Source: JACNKJ01 sp964344565 (lineage in GTDB: Bacteria > Krumholzibacteriota > Krumholzibacteriia > JACNKJ01). From it: DNA of 64,000 nt. Of this stretch, positions 9,030-16,986 are shown piece after piece. Each line of letters opens with the position of its first letter. Position 1 is the first letter of the stretch. Made by a program: the position numbers and the translations under genes. The stretch is taken from contig CAYFNT010000010.1 of the NCBI GenBank assembly GCA_964344565.1, forward strand, positions 1 through 64,000, given 5' to 3'. The notes under the pieces were generated by a model, which saw only the letters and a program-made list of their open reading frames with translations, searched no databases and had not been told where the DNA came from.

Positions 9030-9280
9030 CAGGAATCCTCCTTCATGGACTCCTCGGTGATCACGAACTCGGTGTCCAGATCCTCCAGCTTCTCGAGCAT
9101 GAACTTGCGCGAATCCTGGATGGCCTGGTTGTAGACCGAGGGGCCGAGTTCGCGCATGAAGAACTCGAGCAATCTCTCCGCCTGGTATGAGCTCAGATCC
9201 TCGTCGAAGATCTCCCGATAGAACGCGCCGAGCTTGCCGAGAAGGTCGCCGCGTCGCTCGTCACTGAGTCTGATCCTCAT
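9029..9280 (-). CDS. DUF2164 family protein (83 aa)
   Basis: The pattern LLEFFMRELGPSVYNQAIQDS (about residues 41-61) is the signature of DUF2164, a family of small cytosolic proteins of unknown role. The gene overlaps the lipase gene by 20 bases at its start and shares TGATG with the next CPBP gene, so it is embedded in the operon and probably translationally coupled. An Asp/Glu-rich C-terminus (DLDTEFVITEESMKEDS) is not part of the usual domain. Confidence 0.85.
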   Translation of the reverse strand: MRIRLSDERRGDLLGKLGAFYREIFDEDLSSYQAERLLEFFMRELGPSVYNQAIQDSRKFMLEKLEDLDTEFVITEESMKEDS

Positions 9281-10025
9281 GAAGCTTCTCCTCGATGGGG
9301 TCGGTGGGATGCCGGAAGGCTCCGTCCCGCAGGAAGGCCGCCACCTGATCGGCGGTGTCCCTCGAATTCATGATGAAGGTGTGGCTGTGGCGGAGGACGA
9401 TGAAGTCGGACATTCCCTCCACCTTGGCGTTCTCCACCGAAACCTTACCATCGTCGGGTCCCGGAATGATGCGCGAGGTGATGGGATTGATGGAGCGATC
9501 GCCCGCGATCACCCCGAGCTCGAAGTCCACGGGACCCAAGGACAGGGGCACGCTCCCCTCATCGGTGCCGATCTGCTGGCCGCTGGGTCCCGTGGCGAGC
9601 TGATAGACCTTCCAATCCTTCAGGTAGTCCGCCAGTTCGCTGCCCTGGCTAGGCGGCGTCAGCATGACGACTCTCCCGAGATTCGGCAGGGCATGTTCAC
9701 TGAGGTAGACGCGCAGCACGATGCCGCCCAATGAATGGGTGACGAAATGCAGGGGCGATTCCTCGGAGTCGGTAATCGCCTCCAGTTCCTCGGCCAACCA
9801 GTCCACGTGATCGCCGATCCGCCCCTCCGTGGAATCGTAGCTCTTCGAGATCACTTCGAAACCGCGCCCCTCGAGCCGATGCTTGAGCAAAAGCATGGAG
9901 GCGGAGCTGCGCCCAAGACCGTGCATCAGAAAGACCCGTTCGGCCCCGCTCTCCATCTCGGCCGCCCCGCTGCCCAGAAGGCCGGCGATGATCGCCGCGA
10001 AGAGCGCAAACCTGATTCGCCTCAT
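9261..10025 (-). CDS. Secreted alpha/beta-hydrolase, lipase-like
   Basis: Signal peptide MRRIRFALFAAIIAGLLGSGAA. The fold markers are FLMHGLGRSS (oxyanion HG), LHFVTHSLGGIVLR (nucleophile Ser in THSLGG, about residue 98), GPDDGKVSV (likely acidic residue) and VLRHSHTFIM (catalytic His). The arrangement fits the triacylglycerol-lipase/DUF676 group acting on lipids or small esters in the periplasm or outside. The start is 1 base from the preceding stop. Neighbouring ABC exporter and membrane proteases suggest envelope lipid turnover; this is inference. Confidence 0.85.
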   Translation of the reverse strand: MRRIRFALFAAIIAGLLGSGAAEMESGAERVFLMHGLGRSSASMLLLKHRLEGRGFEVISKSYDSTEGRIGDHVDWLAEELEAITDSEESPLHFVTHSLGGIVLRVYLSEHALPNLGRVVMLTPPSQGSELADYLKDWKVYQLATGPSGQQIGTDEGSVPLSLGPVDFELGVIAGDRSINPITSRIIPGPDDGKVSVENAKVEGMSDFIVLRHSHTFIMNSRDTADQVAAFLRDGAFRHPTDPIEEKLHEDQTQ

Positions 10026-10026
10026 T

Positions 10027-10626
10027 CTAGTGGCCTCTCGAGAGGATGAACGCCGCCACGATGACGCTCGCGTCGGCCAGCACGTGGGTGGATACGGCGA
10101 AGCCGAGAGATCGATTCATCCTGCTCGTGGCCCGCCAGGCGGCCGAGCTAAGGGACAGGAGCACAAGGACGAAGACGAGCCAGATCGGCTGCAGAAGAGC
10201 GTGCAGGACGAGTACGTGGTAGCCGGCGAAGGCCAGGTCCGTCCATGCGATCAGACCTGCGGATTCGCTCTCGAGTCCGCGCCAGTGGATCTCCTCGAGC
10301 AGGGGATGAACGAGGGCGAAATATGGCAGGAAGAGCGCCCAGGCGGTTCCCTGCAATCCGTGTTCGGCGAGCCATGCACCCAGCCCGACCTCACCCCGAT
10401 TCACCCAGGGCCAGAGAGCAATCAGGAAGGCGCCCGCGCTCAGGCAAGAGAGGGCGGAGGGAATCCAGATGCGCCGGTCGCCGAGGGGCCGAAAGGCGAT
10501 GGACCGGGGGCGGAGCCGCCATGCGAGAAGGATGAGCGCATGGTAGGCCAGGATGCTCAACCAGGCCTCGCGCAACAGGATCAGACCGACGATGACGGCC
10601 AGATAGGGAAAGGTCGCCAGAAGCAC
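10027..10626 (-). CDS. CPBP-like intramembrane protease, second copy
   Basis: Mostly hydrophobic, with VHPLLEEIHWRGLESES (the EExxxR motif), LAFAGYHVLVLHALL (second-motif His) and VSTHVLADASVI (third-motif HxxxD). This fits CPBP/Abi family metalloproteases. The start is uncertain: GTG 10626 is the first conventional codon but has GGGAAAGG almost touching it. The frame stays open upstream towards the ABC gene stop (10674), so a non-ATG start a few codons earlier is possible. The sequence is more divergent than the other CPBP gene of the run. Confidence 0.75.
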   Translation of the reverse strand: MLLATFPYLAVIVGLILLREAWLSILAYHALILLAWRLRPRSIAFRPLGDRRIWIPSALSCLSAGAFLIALWPWVNRGEVGLGAWLAEHGLQGTAWALFLPYFALVHPLLEEIHWRGLESESAGLIAWTDLAFAGYHVLVLHALLQPIWLVFVLVLLSLSSAAWRATSRMNRSLGFAVSTHVLADASVIVAAFILSRGH

Positions 10627-10673
10627 CCTTTCCCACAGCGACGTGGCCTCGATGCTCCGTCGATATCCCAGCG

Positions 10674-12386
10674 CTAGGCCTCCTCCATGGCGAAGAGCTT
10701 CTGATAGCCGGGGTGCTCCTCGAGCAGTTGGTCGTGCCAGCCCTCGTGCAGGATCACCCCGTCCTGTAGCCAGAGCACCCGGTCGGCGCGCTGTGCCGTG
10801 GCCTCGCGATGGGTGGACACGAGGATGCCCGCATCGGGCAGAAGGGTGCGCACCCGATCCCAGAAACGCTTCTCGGTCTTGGCGTCCAGGGCGCTGGTCA
10901 CGTCGTCGAGCACGAGCACCGAGGGAGCCCCGGCCAGTGCCCGCGCCAGGGACACGCGCCCCCGCTGTCCGCCCGACAGACCGCGTCCGCTCTGTCCCAC
11001 TTCCCGGCCCGGCCCCACTTCGCCGCCGAGACTCGCGGTCTCCATGGCACGCTCGATCCCATCGGCGCTCACGGTTTCGCGGCCGAGGGTGACGTTCTCC
11101 TCGACCTTGCCGCTGAAGAGCATGGGCTCCTGCGGCGCATAGGCCATGTGCCGCGAGCGCTCCTCGTCGCTGAGCTCGAAGAGATCCCGTCCGGCCAGAT
11201 CGATGCTTCCTGACATGGGCTTGAGGATGCCCATGATGCAGCCGAGCAGGGTGGTCTTGCCGCAGGCCACCGGTCCCACCAGTGCCACGGTTTCGCCGGC
11301 GCGAACGCTGAGGGTGATGTCCTCGAGGATGGGCTTGCCTTCCTCGTATTCGAAACTCAGGTAGCGCACGTGAAGCGGAGGATGCCGCTGGGGCAGTTCC
11401 AGAACGCCGGGCTTCCTCTCGGGCTCCTTCTCCAATTCCTCCAGTCGACCCACCGAGGTGTTGGTCACGTTGGTCGACACGAAGAACCAGGCGATGGTCC
11501 AGAGCGGCATGGTCAATCCGGACAGGTAGGCCACGAATGCGTAGAAGTCGCCGAGGGTGAACTCGGGTTTCACCAACACGAAGTATCCGCCCAGGAAGAG
11601 CACGATGATCAGGCCCGTCTGGTTCATGAGCGAGAAGATGCCTTCCAACCCGGCCTGCAGGGTGATCACCCGCTTTTCCGCGTGTTCGCGCCGATCGAGG
11701 ACCTTGTCGAAGATCTTGTTCTGGGCCTCCTCCATCACGTAGCCCTTCACGATGCGCGCGCCGGAGAAGATGCTCTCCAGGGATTCGACGGTCTCGCTGG
11801 TGCGCTTCTGCCGCTCCTCGTAGCGACGCTGCTGGATGCTCTCGGTGCGCGCCAGTCCCCAGACGATGAAGGGCAGCGGCAGGGTCGAGGCGAGGGTGAG
11901 TCGCCAGTCCAGGGTGAACATGACGCCCAGCGAAAAGGCCAGGGTGAGGATGGCTTCGATGGGACGGAACACGCCTGAACCGCTGTACCAGCCGATCTTC
12001 TCGAACTGGTCGATGTCGTCGGTGAGGCGTGTGACCAGATCGCCCACGCGGAAACGATTGTAGAAGTCGTGGCGCTTGCTCAGCACGGTCTCCGCGTGGC
12101 CCATGCGGATGTGCAGGCTGTTGGTCATGTTCAGCCAGGCCCGGCTCGAGGGCAGGAAGGCCTGGGTGAGTTCGCGCAGCAGTCCCATGCCGAAGAGGGC
12201 CATGATCCAGTGCTTGGCGCTCTGCGGATTGAAGTCGCCGGCCAGGTGATCGATGATGAACTTGAAGATCACCGGATAGAGCGTGCGCGTGGCGATGCCG
12301 AACACCGTAAGCGAGAACACCAGGGTCATGATGCCACGGGAACGGCGCCAGTAGGGAACCAGCCAGCGGAGGACGCGCCTAAGCAT
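10674..12386 (-). CDS. ABC exporter half-transporter with degenerate catalytic site
   Basis: An N-terminal six-helix ABC1 membrane domain (about residues 15-300) and a C-terminal ATPase. Walker A reads GPVACGKTT, the signature is LSGGQRGRVSLARAL, and Walker B is VLVLDD, with Asp in place of the catalytic Glu. That substitution, together with a partner gene overlapping by 8 bases, is characteristic of heterodimeric exporters such as YheI/YheH, BmrCD and TmrAB, where one site is inactive. Substrates of this group are lipids, drugs or peptides. The stop lies 47 bases ahead of the CPBP gene. Confidence 0.9.
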   Translation of the reverse strand: MLRRVLRWLVPYWRRSRGIMTLVFSLTVFGIATRTLYPVIFKFIIDHLAGDFNPQSAKHWIMALFGMGLLRELTQAFLPSSRAWLNMTNSLHIRMGHAETVLSKRHDFYNRFRVGDLVTRLTDDIDQFEKIGWYSGSGVFRPIEAILTLAFSLGVMFTLDWRLTLASTLPLPFIVWGLARTESIQQRRYEERQKRTSETVESLESIFSGARIVKGYVMEEAQNKIFDKVLDRREHAEKRVITLQAGLEGIFSLMNQTGLIIVLFLGGYFVLVKPEFTLGDFYAFVAYLSGLTMPLWTIAWFFVSTNVTNTSVGRLEELEKEPERKPGVLELPQRHPPLHVRYLSFEYEEGKPILEDITLSVRAGETVALVGPVACGKTTLLGCIMGILKPMSGSIDLAGRDLFELSDEERSRHMAYAPQEPMLFSGKVEENVTLGRETVSADGIERAMETASLGGEVGPGREVGQSGRGLSGGQRGRVSLARALAGAPSVLVLDDVTSALDAKTEKRFWDRVRTLLPDAGILVSTHREATAQRADRVLWLQDGVILHEGWHDQLLEEHPGYQKLFAMEEA

Positions 12387-14172
12387 CGGGATCCTCCCCA
12401 GTCTGCAGCTTCACGAGGTAGGCGTAGTGCCCGCCGCGTTCCATGAGCTCGTCGTGGGATCCCGATTCGGTGATGCGCCCGCCCTCCACCACCAGGATGC
12501 GGTCGGCCCGGCGGATGGTCGACAGCCGGTGCGCCACCACCAGGGTCGTGCGCCCGCGAGTCAGGCGCTCGAGGGTCTGCTGGATCTTCCGCTCCGTGCC
12601 CGGATCCACGCTGCTCGTGGCCTCGTCCAGCACTAGGATGGGCGGATCCACCGCGAGCGCGCGGGTGAAGGCCATGAGCTGCCGCTGTCCGTAGGACAGG
12701 TTCGCGCCGCGGCTCTCGAAGACCGTGTCGTAGCCCTTCTCGAATCCCTCGATGAGTTCGTGCAGTCCGCTGGTCTTGGCGGCCTGGATCACCCGCTCGG
12801 CGGGAATCTCGGGACGGAAGGCGCGCAGATTGTCCAGCACGCTCACGGGGAAGAGGTAGAGGTCCTGGAAGACGAGGCCGAAGAGCTTGCGAAGTTCGAG
12901 CGGATGGAAGTGCCGCAGGTCCTGGCCGTCCAGGAGAATCCGTCCCTCGCTGGGATCCATGAAGCGGCAGACCATGTTGACGATGGTGCTCTTGCCACCG
13001 CCCGTGGGGCCGACCAGCGCCAGGGTCTTGCCGCCCTCCAGGGAGAAGGACAGGTCCCGCAGGACCGGCTTTCCTTCCTCGTATTCGAAACTGACATTGT
13101 CGAAGCGGATCTCGCCGGGATCCGGAGGCAGCACCACGGGAAGCTTGGGCACGGCCACGGCGGGATCGCGGTCCATGGTGTCGAAGATGCGATCGGCCGC
13201 TCCGCCGGCCCGCTGGATCTCGGCCAGCTGTTCGCTCAAGGCGATGATGGGCCAGTAGACCTGGGCCACGTACTGGGCGAAGAGCACCAGCGCGCCCACG
13301 GTGATCGATCCCTCGGCGATCCACCCCACGCCCAACCAGAGGGCCGTAACGGTCATGATCACCTCGAAGAAGCCGAGCCCGTGCCAGACGCCGTACTCGA
13401 TGTAGGCCAGCCTGATGGTGAAGCGGTTGTAGCCGACGTTCTCCTCGCGGATCTTGCCGGCCGCCCAGTTCACTCGACCGGTGGCCTGCAGGAAGCGCGC
13501 CGCGGGCAGGAACTCGGCGATGACGCCCGTGAGCCGAGCGTATAGCGCACGCTCCTGCCGGAAGCGGGGACGCAGCCAGCGGAAGAGCAGAAAGGTGCCC
13601 CCCACCATGATGGGGATGATGAGCCCGGCCACCGCGAAGAGGCGCAGGTCGACTTTCGCCAGCACCGTGAGCGCTCCGATGAGCACGCCCAGGGCCGAGA
13701 GGATGCGCATCATCATGGTGCTGGTCAGCGCCACCAGCCGCTGGGAGTCCGATTCGATGCGGCTGACGAGGGTGCCCGTCGGATACTTCTCCATCCACAA
13801 GAGGCCCAGACGCAGGAAGTGCGAGAAGAGGTCGCGCTTGATGGTGTTCACCGCCACCACGCCGGCCTTGCCGAGCATGATGGTAGCGGCCATGGTGGCC
13901 AGGCCCGAGCCAATCATGAGGGCGAGGTAGCCGAGGGCCGAGCGGAAGAGCCCCTGCAGATCGCCGGCGGGCACGTCCACATCGATGATGCGCTTGAAGA
14001 GCAGGGGCTGGCCCAGGGTCATGCCCACGGCGGCCAGGCTCAATGCGAAGGAGAACAGGAAGGCCCATCGGTGCGGACGGATGTAGGGCCCGACGCGGCG
14101 GAGCATTTCCAGCGTGGGCAGCCGGCTGTCCAGCTCCCGATCGTCCAGACCGTGATGATCGCTCCACCACAT
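12379..14172 (-). CDS. ABC exporter half-transporter with consensus catalytic site
   Basis: Partner of the downstream exporter half. Membrane domain, then Walker A GPTGGGKST, signature LSYGQRQLMAFTRAL, and Walker B ILVLDEATSSVD with an intact catalytic Glu; a consensus site of this kind complements the Asp-type partner. ATG 14172 (MWWSDHHGLDD) is preferred to an upstream ATG (14232) because GGGAG is well placed and YheH-type proteins begin close to this point. First gene of the six-gene run; heptamer repeats and a terminator lie just upstream. Confidence 0.9.
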   Translation of the reverse strand: MWWSDHHGLDDRELDSRLPTLEMLRRVGPYIRPHRWAFLFSFALSLAAVGMTLGQPLLFKRIIDVDVPAGDLQGLFRSALGYLALMIGSGLATMAATIMLGKAGVVAVNTIKRDLFSHFLRLGLLWMEKYPTGTLVSRIESDSQRLVALTSTMMMRILSALGVLIGALTVLAKVDLRLFAVAGLIIPIMVGGTFLLFRWLRPRFRQERALYARLTGVIAEFLPAARFLQATGRVNWAAGKIREENVGYNRFTIRLAYIEYGVWHGLGFFEVIMTVTALWLGVGWIAEGSITVGALVLFAQYVAQVYWPIIALSEQLAEIQRAGGAADRIFDTMDRDPAVAVPKLPVVLPPDPGEIRFDNVSFEYEEGKPVLRDLSFSLEGGKTLALVGPTGGGKSTIVNMVCRFMDPSEGRILLDGQDLRHFHPLELRKLFGLVFQDLYLFPVSVLDNLRAFRPEIPAERVIQAAKTSGLHELIEGFEKGYDTVFESRGANLSYGQRQLMAFTRALAVDPPILVLDEATSSVDPGTERKIQQTLERLTRGRTTLVVAHRLSTIRRADRILVVEGGRITESGSHDELMERGGHYAYLVKLQTGEDPDA

Positions 14173-14238
14173 GGGGTCGCTCCCGAGTAAAAGGAAGTGG
14201 CGAAGGTAGCAGTTCTTGAAACTTGGGGGCAATAGGGA

Positions 14239-14324
14239 ATGGTCTCCAGTCCCGAGTCTCCAGTCTCGAGTCTCCAGTCTCGAGTCTCCAGCCCCGAGTC
14301 TCCAGTCTCGAGTCTCCAGTCTCG
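14239..14324. repeat. Degenerate heptamer array, about twelve units
   Basis: Alternating heptamers CTCCAGT and CTCGAGT (variants CCCGAGT, CTCCAGC) repeat as a 14-base double unit six times. The array lies between the ABC operon start and a hairpin terminator. It is too short and lacks spacers, so it is not a CRISPR. It resembles the short tandem heptamer repeats (STRR) known in cyanobacterial intergenic regions. Confidence 0.85.
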
Positions 14325-14326
14325 AA

Positions 14327-14353
14327 AAACCCTCCGCTCGAGAGCGGGGGTTT
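14327..14353. terminator. Terminator hairpin downstream of the decayed gene
   Basis: AAACCC(T)CCGCTC pairs with GAGCGGGGGTTT with a single bulge. On the minus strand it is followed by TTTTT, so it would terminate transcription leaving the pseudogene at 14387. Confidence 0.65.
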
Positions 14354-14360
14354 CATGTCT

Positions 14361-14388
14361 GACGACTGGAGACTGGAGACTGGCGACT
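14361..14388. repeat. Heptamer repeats at the pseudogene stop
   Basis: GACTGGA occurs twice, followed by GACTGGC and GACTAG; the last unit contains the pseudogene's TAG stop on the minus strand. With the larger array at 14239 it flanks the terminator on both sides. Confidence 0.75.
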
Positions 14389-14660
14389 AGTACAGCGCCT
14401 TCACTTCGGACCAGGTGTCTTCCATCGCGGCGGTTCCGCCTTCCATCACGACCACTTCGCAACAGGAAGGAGCGGCGACGTAGAAGTCATCGATCCAGCA
14501 GATGTCGCCGGGATTGCTGTAAGTGCGCGCCTCGATGATCAGTCCGGTGTGAGTGCCGTCGGCGGTCAGCCTGGAGAACCTTGACCCAGGCCAGGAACGC
14601 CTGAGGCGTGCCGCTGGGGGAGTTGTTCTCGAAGCGAGGGCTCCAGAGTCCGAAACAGAT
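14387..14660 (-). pseudogene. Decayed copy of the small secreted protein at 14836
   Basis: The C-terminal part, TGLIIEARTYSNPGDICWIDDFYV...DTWSEVKALY, aligns with TGLIIEIRTYSNDGDVVWIDDLYV...GTWSDVKALY of the intact neighbour. The segment SGTPQAFLAWVK, matching SGTPQAFLVWVK of the neighbour, is in another reading frame directly upstream. The intervening ~45 residues and the whole N-terminus including the signal peptide are missing. So this is a tandem duplicate with a 5' truncation, an internal deletion and a frameshift. Only the downstream fragment, with its C-terminal signature, remains open. Confidence 0.8.
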
Positions 14661-14770
14661 CGGATCGGGAGAACATCGCATTCTACCGGATCATGAGTTT
14701 GGTTCAAAGGCGGGAGTCGGCTTAGCTCTTTATTATCAATGGTTTATGCCGGAAATGGTGGAAATGAAAA

Positions 14771-14793
14771 GCCCCCCGCCTGGGGCGGGGGGC
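14771..14793 (-). terminator. Intrinsic terminator of the secreted protein gene at 14836
   Basis: A perfect 10-bp stem, GCCCCCCGCC with GGCGGGGGGC, and a 3-base loop, followed on the minus strand by TTTTCATTT. Confidence 0.85.
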
Positions 14794-14801
14794 ATAACTC
14801 T

Positions 14802-14831
14802 GGCTGGCAGCGGATAGCTGTCAGCGGGCAG
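14802..14831. repeat. Short heptamer repeat between stop codon and terminator
   Basis: GGCAGCG GATAGCT GTCAGCG GGCAGCT: two imperfect 14-base double units placed between the stop at 14836 and the terminator at 14771-14793. Confidence 0.6.
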
Positions 14832-14835
14832 CTCT

Positions 14836-15438
14836 CTAGTACAGAGCCTTGACGTCCGACCAGGTGCCTTCCCGAGTGGCGGTGCCACAGTGGGGAAGGA
14901 TGACTTCAGCGTGCAGAGGAGCGTCGACATAGAGGTCGTCGATCCAGACGACGTCGCCGTCGTTGCTGTAGGTGCGGATCTCGATGATCAGGCCGGTGTG
15001 GCCATCGGCGACGGTCCAGATGAAGTCGGTGTAGTCCCAACCAAGGCCTTCGCCGTAGTCACCGTTGCCGCTGGCGCTTCCGTTGTAACCGTTCACATCG
15101 ACGGGATCGTCATTCCAGTGACCCCAGATGCGGCAGGAGGGGGAAGTTCCCGGGGTGTCATCGTAACGCCAGAAACCGGCGGTGACCATGTCACCATCGG
15201 TCAGGCCCTTGACCCAAACCAGGAAGGCCTGGGGAGTGCCGGAAGCGGCGTTGTCTTCGCAACGCAGGGCCCAGCCGCCACCGTGGACGGGAGTGGTCAC
15301 GAGATTGGCCAGAATCGGAGGCTCACCGTCGCCGTAGTAGCCGATGGGCAGGCCGCCATCCTCGAATCCATAGAAGTACTCGAGACCGAAGGCGCTGCTG
15401 GCTACGAGGACCAGAGCCAGTGTAAGCAGTTTCTTCAT
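14836..15438 (-). CDS. Secreted protein with C-terminal WSDVKALY signature (200 aa)
   Basis: Start ATG 15438 has GGAGG 10 bases ahead; the signal peptide is MKKLLTLALVLVASSAFG. The mature part begins LEYFYGFEDGGLPIGYYGDG and resembles a jelly-roll carbohydrate-binding-like domain seen in choice-of-anchor proteins (ALRCEDNAASGTPQAFLVWVK, GDMVTAGFWRYDDTPG, GLIIEIRTYSNDGDVVWIDDLYV). The last residues are GTWSDVKALY. A decayed tandem copy lies downstream. It has its own promoter candidate and terminator, so it is likely a monocistronic, well-expressed surface protein. Function unknown. Confidence 0.85.
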   Translation of the reverse strand: MKKLLTLALVLVASSAFGLEYFYGFEDGGLPIGYYGDGEPPILANLVTTPVHGGGWALRCEDNAASGTPQAFLVWVKGLTDGDMVTAGFWRYDDTPGTSPSCRIWGHWNDDPVDVNGYNGSASGNGDYGEGLGWDYTDFIWTVADGHTGLIIEIRTYSNDGDVVWIDDLYVDAPLHAEVILPHCGTATREGTWSDVKALY

Positions 15439-15540
15439 ACCTTGTATTCCTCCTGGAGCGTTTGCAAACGATGGAAGGTACATTCACCCTCGTTAGGACT
15501 CGTGCACGAAGTCCCATGATTCCTTCCGAAGGTGGAGTAA

Positions 15541-15569
15541 ATCCTAACACAAACTCGAGATGGAGTAAA
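15541..15569 (-). promoter_or_regulatory. Candidate promoter of the secreted protein gene at 14836
   Basis: On the minus strand TTTACT (15564-15569) and TAGGAT (15541-15546) are 17 bases apart, in an AT-rich 300-base gap about 100 bases upstream of the ATG. The -35 match is moderate. I see nothing else in this gap apart from the kbl terminator. Confidence 0.4.
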
Positions 15570-15690
15570 GTCATGCATGCAATCTAAGGAAATTATTGCC
15601 CGCACAACTCATTGTTTCACAAAAGGATAGAATTTGGCGTCAGATTTATGTGTTAAACTGCTTTTATGCCAGGAATTCGGGAACGAAAAA

Positions 15691-15710
15691 CCCCCCGCCT
15701 CCGCGGGGGG
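15691..15710 (-). terminator. Intrinsic terminator of kbl
   Basis: CCCCCCGC/GCGGGGGG stem with a 4-base loop, followed on the minus strand by TTTTT. It lies about 30 bases after the kbl stop. Confidence 0.9.
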
Positions 15711-15738
15711 CTGATGATTCCCCAATCCGCTTAGGCGC

Positions 15739-16947
15739 CTAGACTTCCGCGCCCTGGATGACTCCGAGTTCCTTGCCGACCTTGGTGAAGGCGGCGATGG
15801 CCTTGTCCAGATGTTCCTTGTTGTGAGCGCCCGAGATCTGTACGCGGATGCGCGCCTGCTCGCGGGGCACCACCGGGAAGAAAAAGCCGATCACGTAGAT
15901 GTCCTCTTCGAGCATCTTGTTCGCGAAGTCCTGACTGAGCTTCGCATCGTAGAGCATGATGGGCACGATGGGGTGCACCCCCGGCACGATGTCGAAGCCG
16001 GCCTCGGTCATCTTCTCGCGGAAGTACTGGGTGTTCTCTTCGGTGCGGTCGCGCAGCTCGGTGCTCTTCATGATGAGCTCGAGGGTCTTCAGCGCGGCGG
16101 CGACCATGGCCGGAGCCATGGTGTTGGAGAAGAGATAGGGACGGCTACGCTGGCGGAGCAGGTCGATGATCTCCTTGCGCCCGGTGGTGAAGCCGCCCGA
16201 GGCGCCGCCCATGGCCTTGCCCAGGGTCGAGGTGATCACGTCCACGCGGCCGAGAGCGCCGCAGTGCTCCACGCTGCCGCGGCCCGTGGGACCGAAGAAG
16301 CCGCTGGCATGACTGTCGTCCACCATGACCATGGCGCCGTACTCGTCGGCCAGGTCGCAGACCTTGTCGATCTGGGCCACGATTCCGTCCATGGAGAAGA
16401 CGCCGTCGGTGGCGATCATGATGCGTTTCGCGCCGGCGGCCTTGGCCTCGTCGAGCTTGGCGCGGAGGTCGTCCATGTCGTTGTTGTTGTAGCGGAATCG
16501 CTGCGCCTTGCAGAGACGGACGCCGTCGATGATGGACGCGTGGTTCAGGGCGTCGCTGATGATGGCGTCCTCCTTGCCGAGGAGAACCTCGAAGAGACCC
16601 GCATTGGCGTCGAAGCAGGAGCTGTAGAGGATGGTGTCTTCCGTGTGGAAGAACTCGGCCACCCGCTCCTCGAGCTGCTTGTGGATGTCCTGGGTGCCGC
16701 AGATGAAGCGCACGCTGGACAGGCCGAAGCCGTGGCTGTCCATGCCGTCCTTGGCCGCCTGGATGATCTCGGGGTTGTTGGACAGGCCCAGGTAGTTGTT
16801 CGCGCAGAAGTTCAGGACCTCGGCGCCGGTGTTCAGCTTGATGTCGGCTTTCTGGTCGCTGACGATGATCCGTTCCCGCTTGTACAGCCCGGCCTCGTCG
16901 ATCTCCTTCAGCGTGGCCTGCAGTTCGGTTCTGACTTTCTCGAACAT
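15739..16947 (-). CDS. kbl: Glycine C-acetyltransferase (2-amino-3-ketobutyrate CoA ligase)
   Basis: A full-length 402-residue alpha-oxoamine synthase. It has NFCANNYLGLSNNPE near the N-terminus, DDSHASGFFGPTGRG (PLP-binding Asp/His) and STLGKAMGGASGGF (PLP lysine about residue 240). The sequence is of the Kbl type, not BioF or HemA. It cleaves 2-amino-3-ketobutyrate with CoA to glycine and acetyl-CoA in the cytosol. GGAGGACGGAA precedes the ATG. It follows the threonine dehydrogenase gene by 39 bases, completing the two-step pathway in one operon, closed by the hairpin at 15691. Confidence 0.95.
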   Translation of the reverse strand: MFEKVRTELQATLKEIDEAGLYKRERIIVSDQKADIKLNTGAEVLNFCANNYLGLSNNPEIIQAAKDGMDSHGFGLSSVRFICGTQDIHKQLEERVAEFFHTEDTILYSSCFDANAGLFEVLLGKEDAIISDALNHASIIDGVRLCKAQRFRYNNNDMDDLRAKLDEAKAAGAKRIMIATDGVFSMDGIVAQIDKVCDLADEYGAMVMVDDSHASGFFGPTGRGSVEHCGALGRVDVITSTLGKAMGGASGGFTTGRKEIIDLLRQRSRPYLFSNTMAPAMVAAALKTLELIMKSTELRDRTEENTQYFREKMTEAGFDIVPGVHPIVPIMLYDAKLSQDFANKMLEEDIYVIGFFFPVVPREQARIRVQISGAHNKEHLDKAIAAFTKVGKELGVIQGAEV

Positions 16948-16986
16948 TTCCGTCCTCCTGAGGCCCTCGCGGGCCCGGCTAGGTGA

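Noticed and set aside
14239..14388. CRISPR array
   Set aside because: Units are 7 or 14 bases without spacers.
15811..16986. A 391-codon plus-strand frame opposite kbl
   Set aside because: No ribosome site, no recognisable family, low-complexity composition; kbl is certain.
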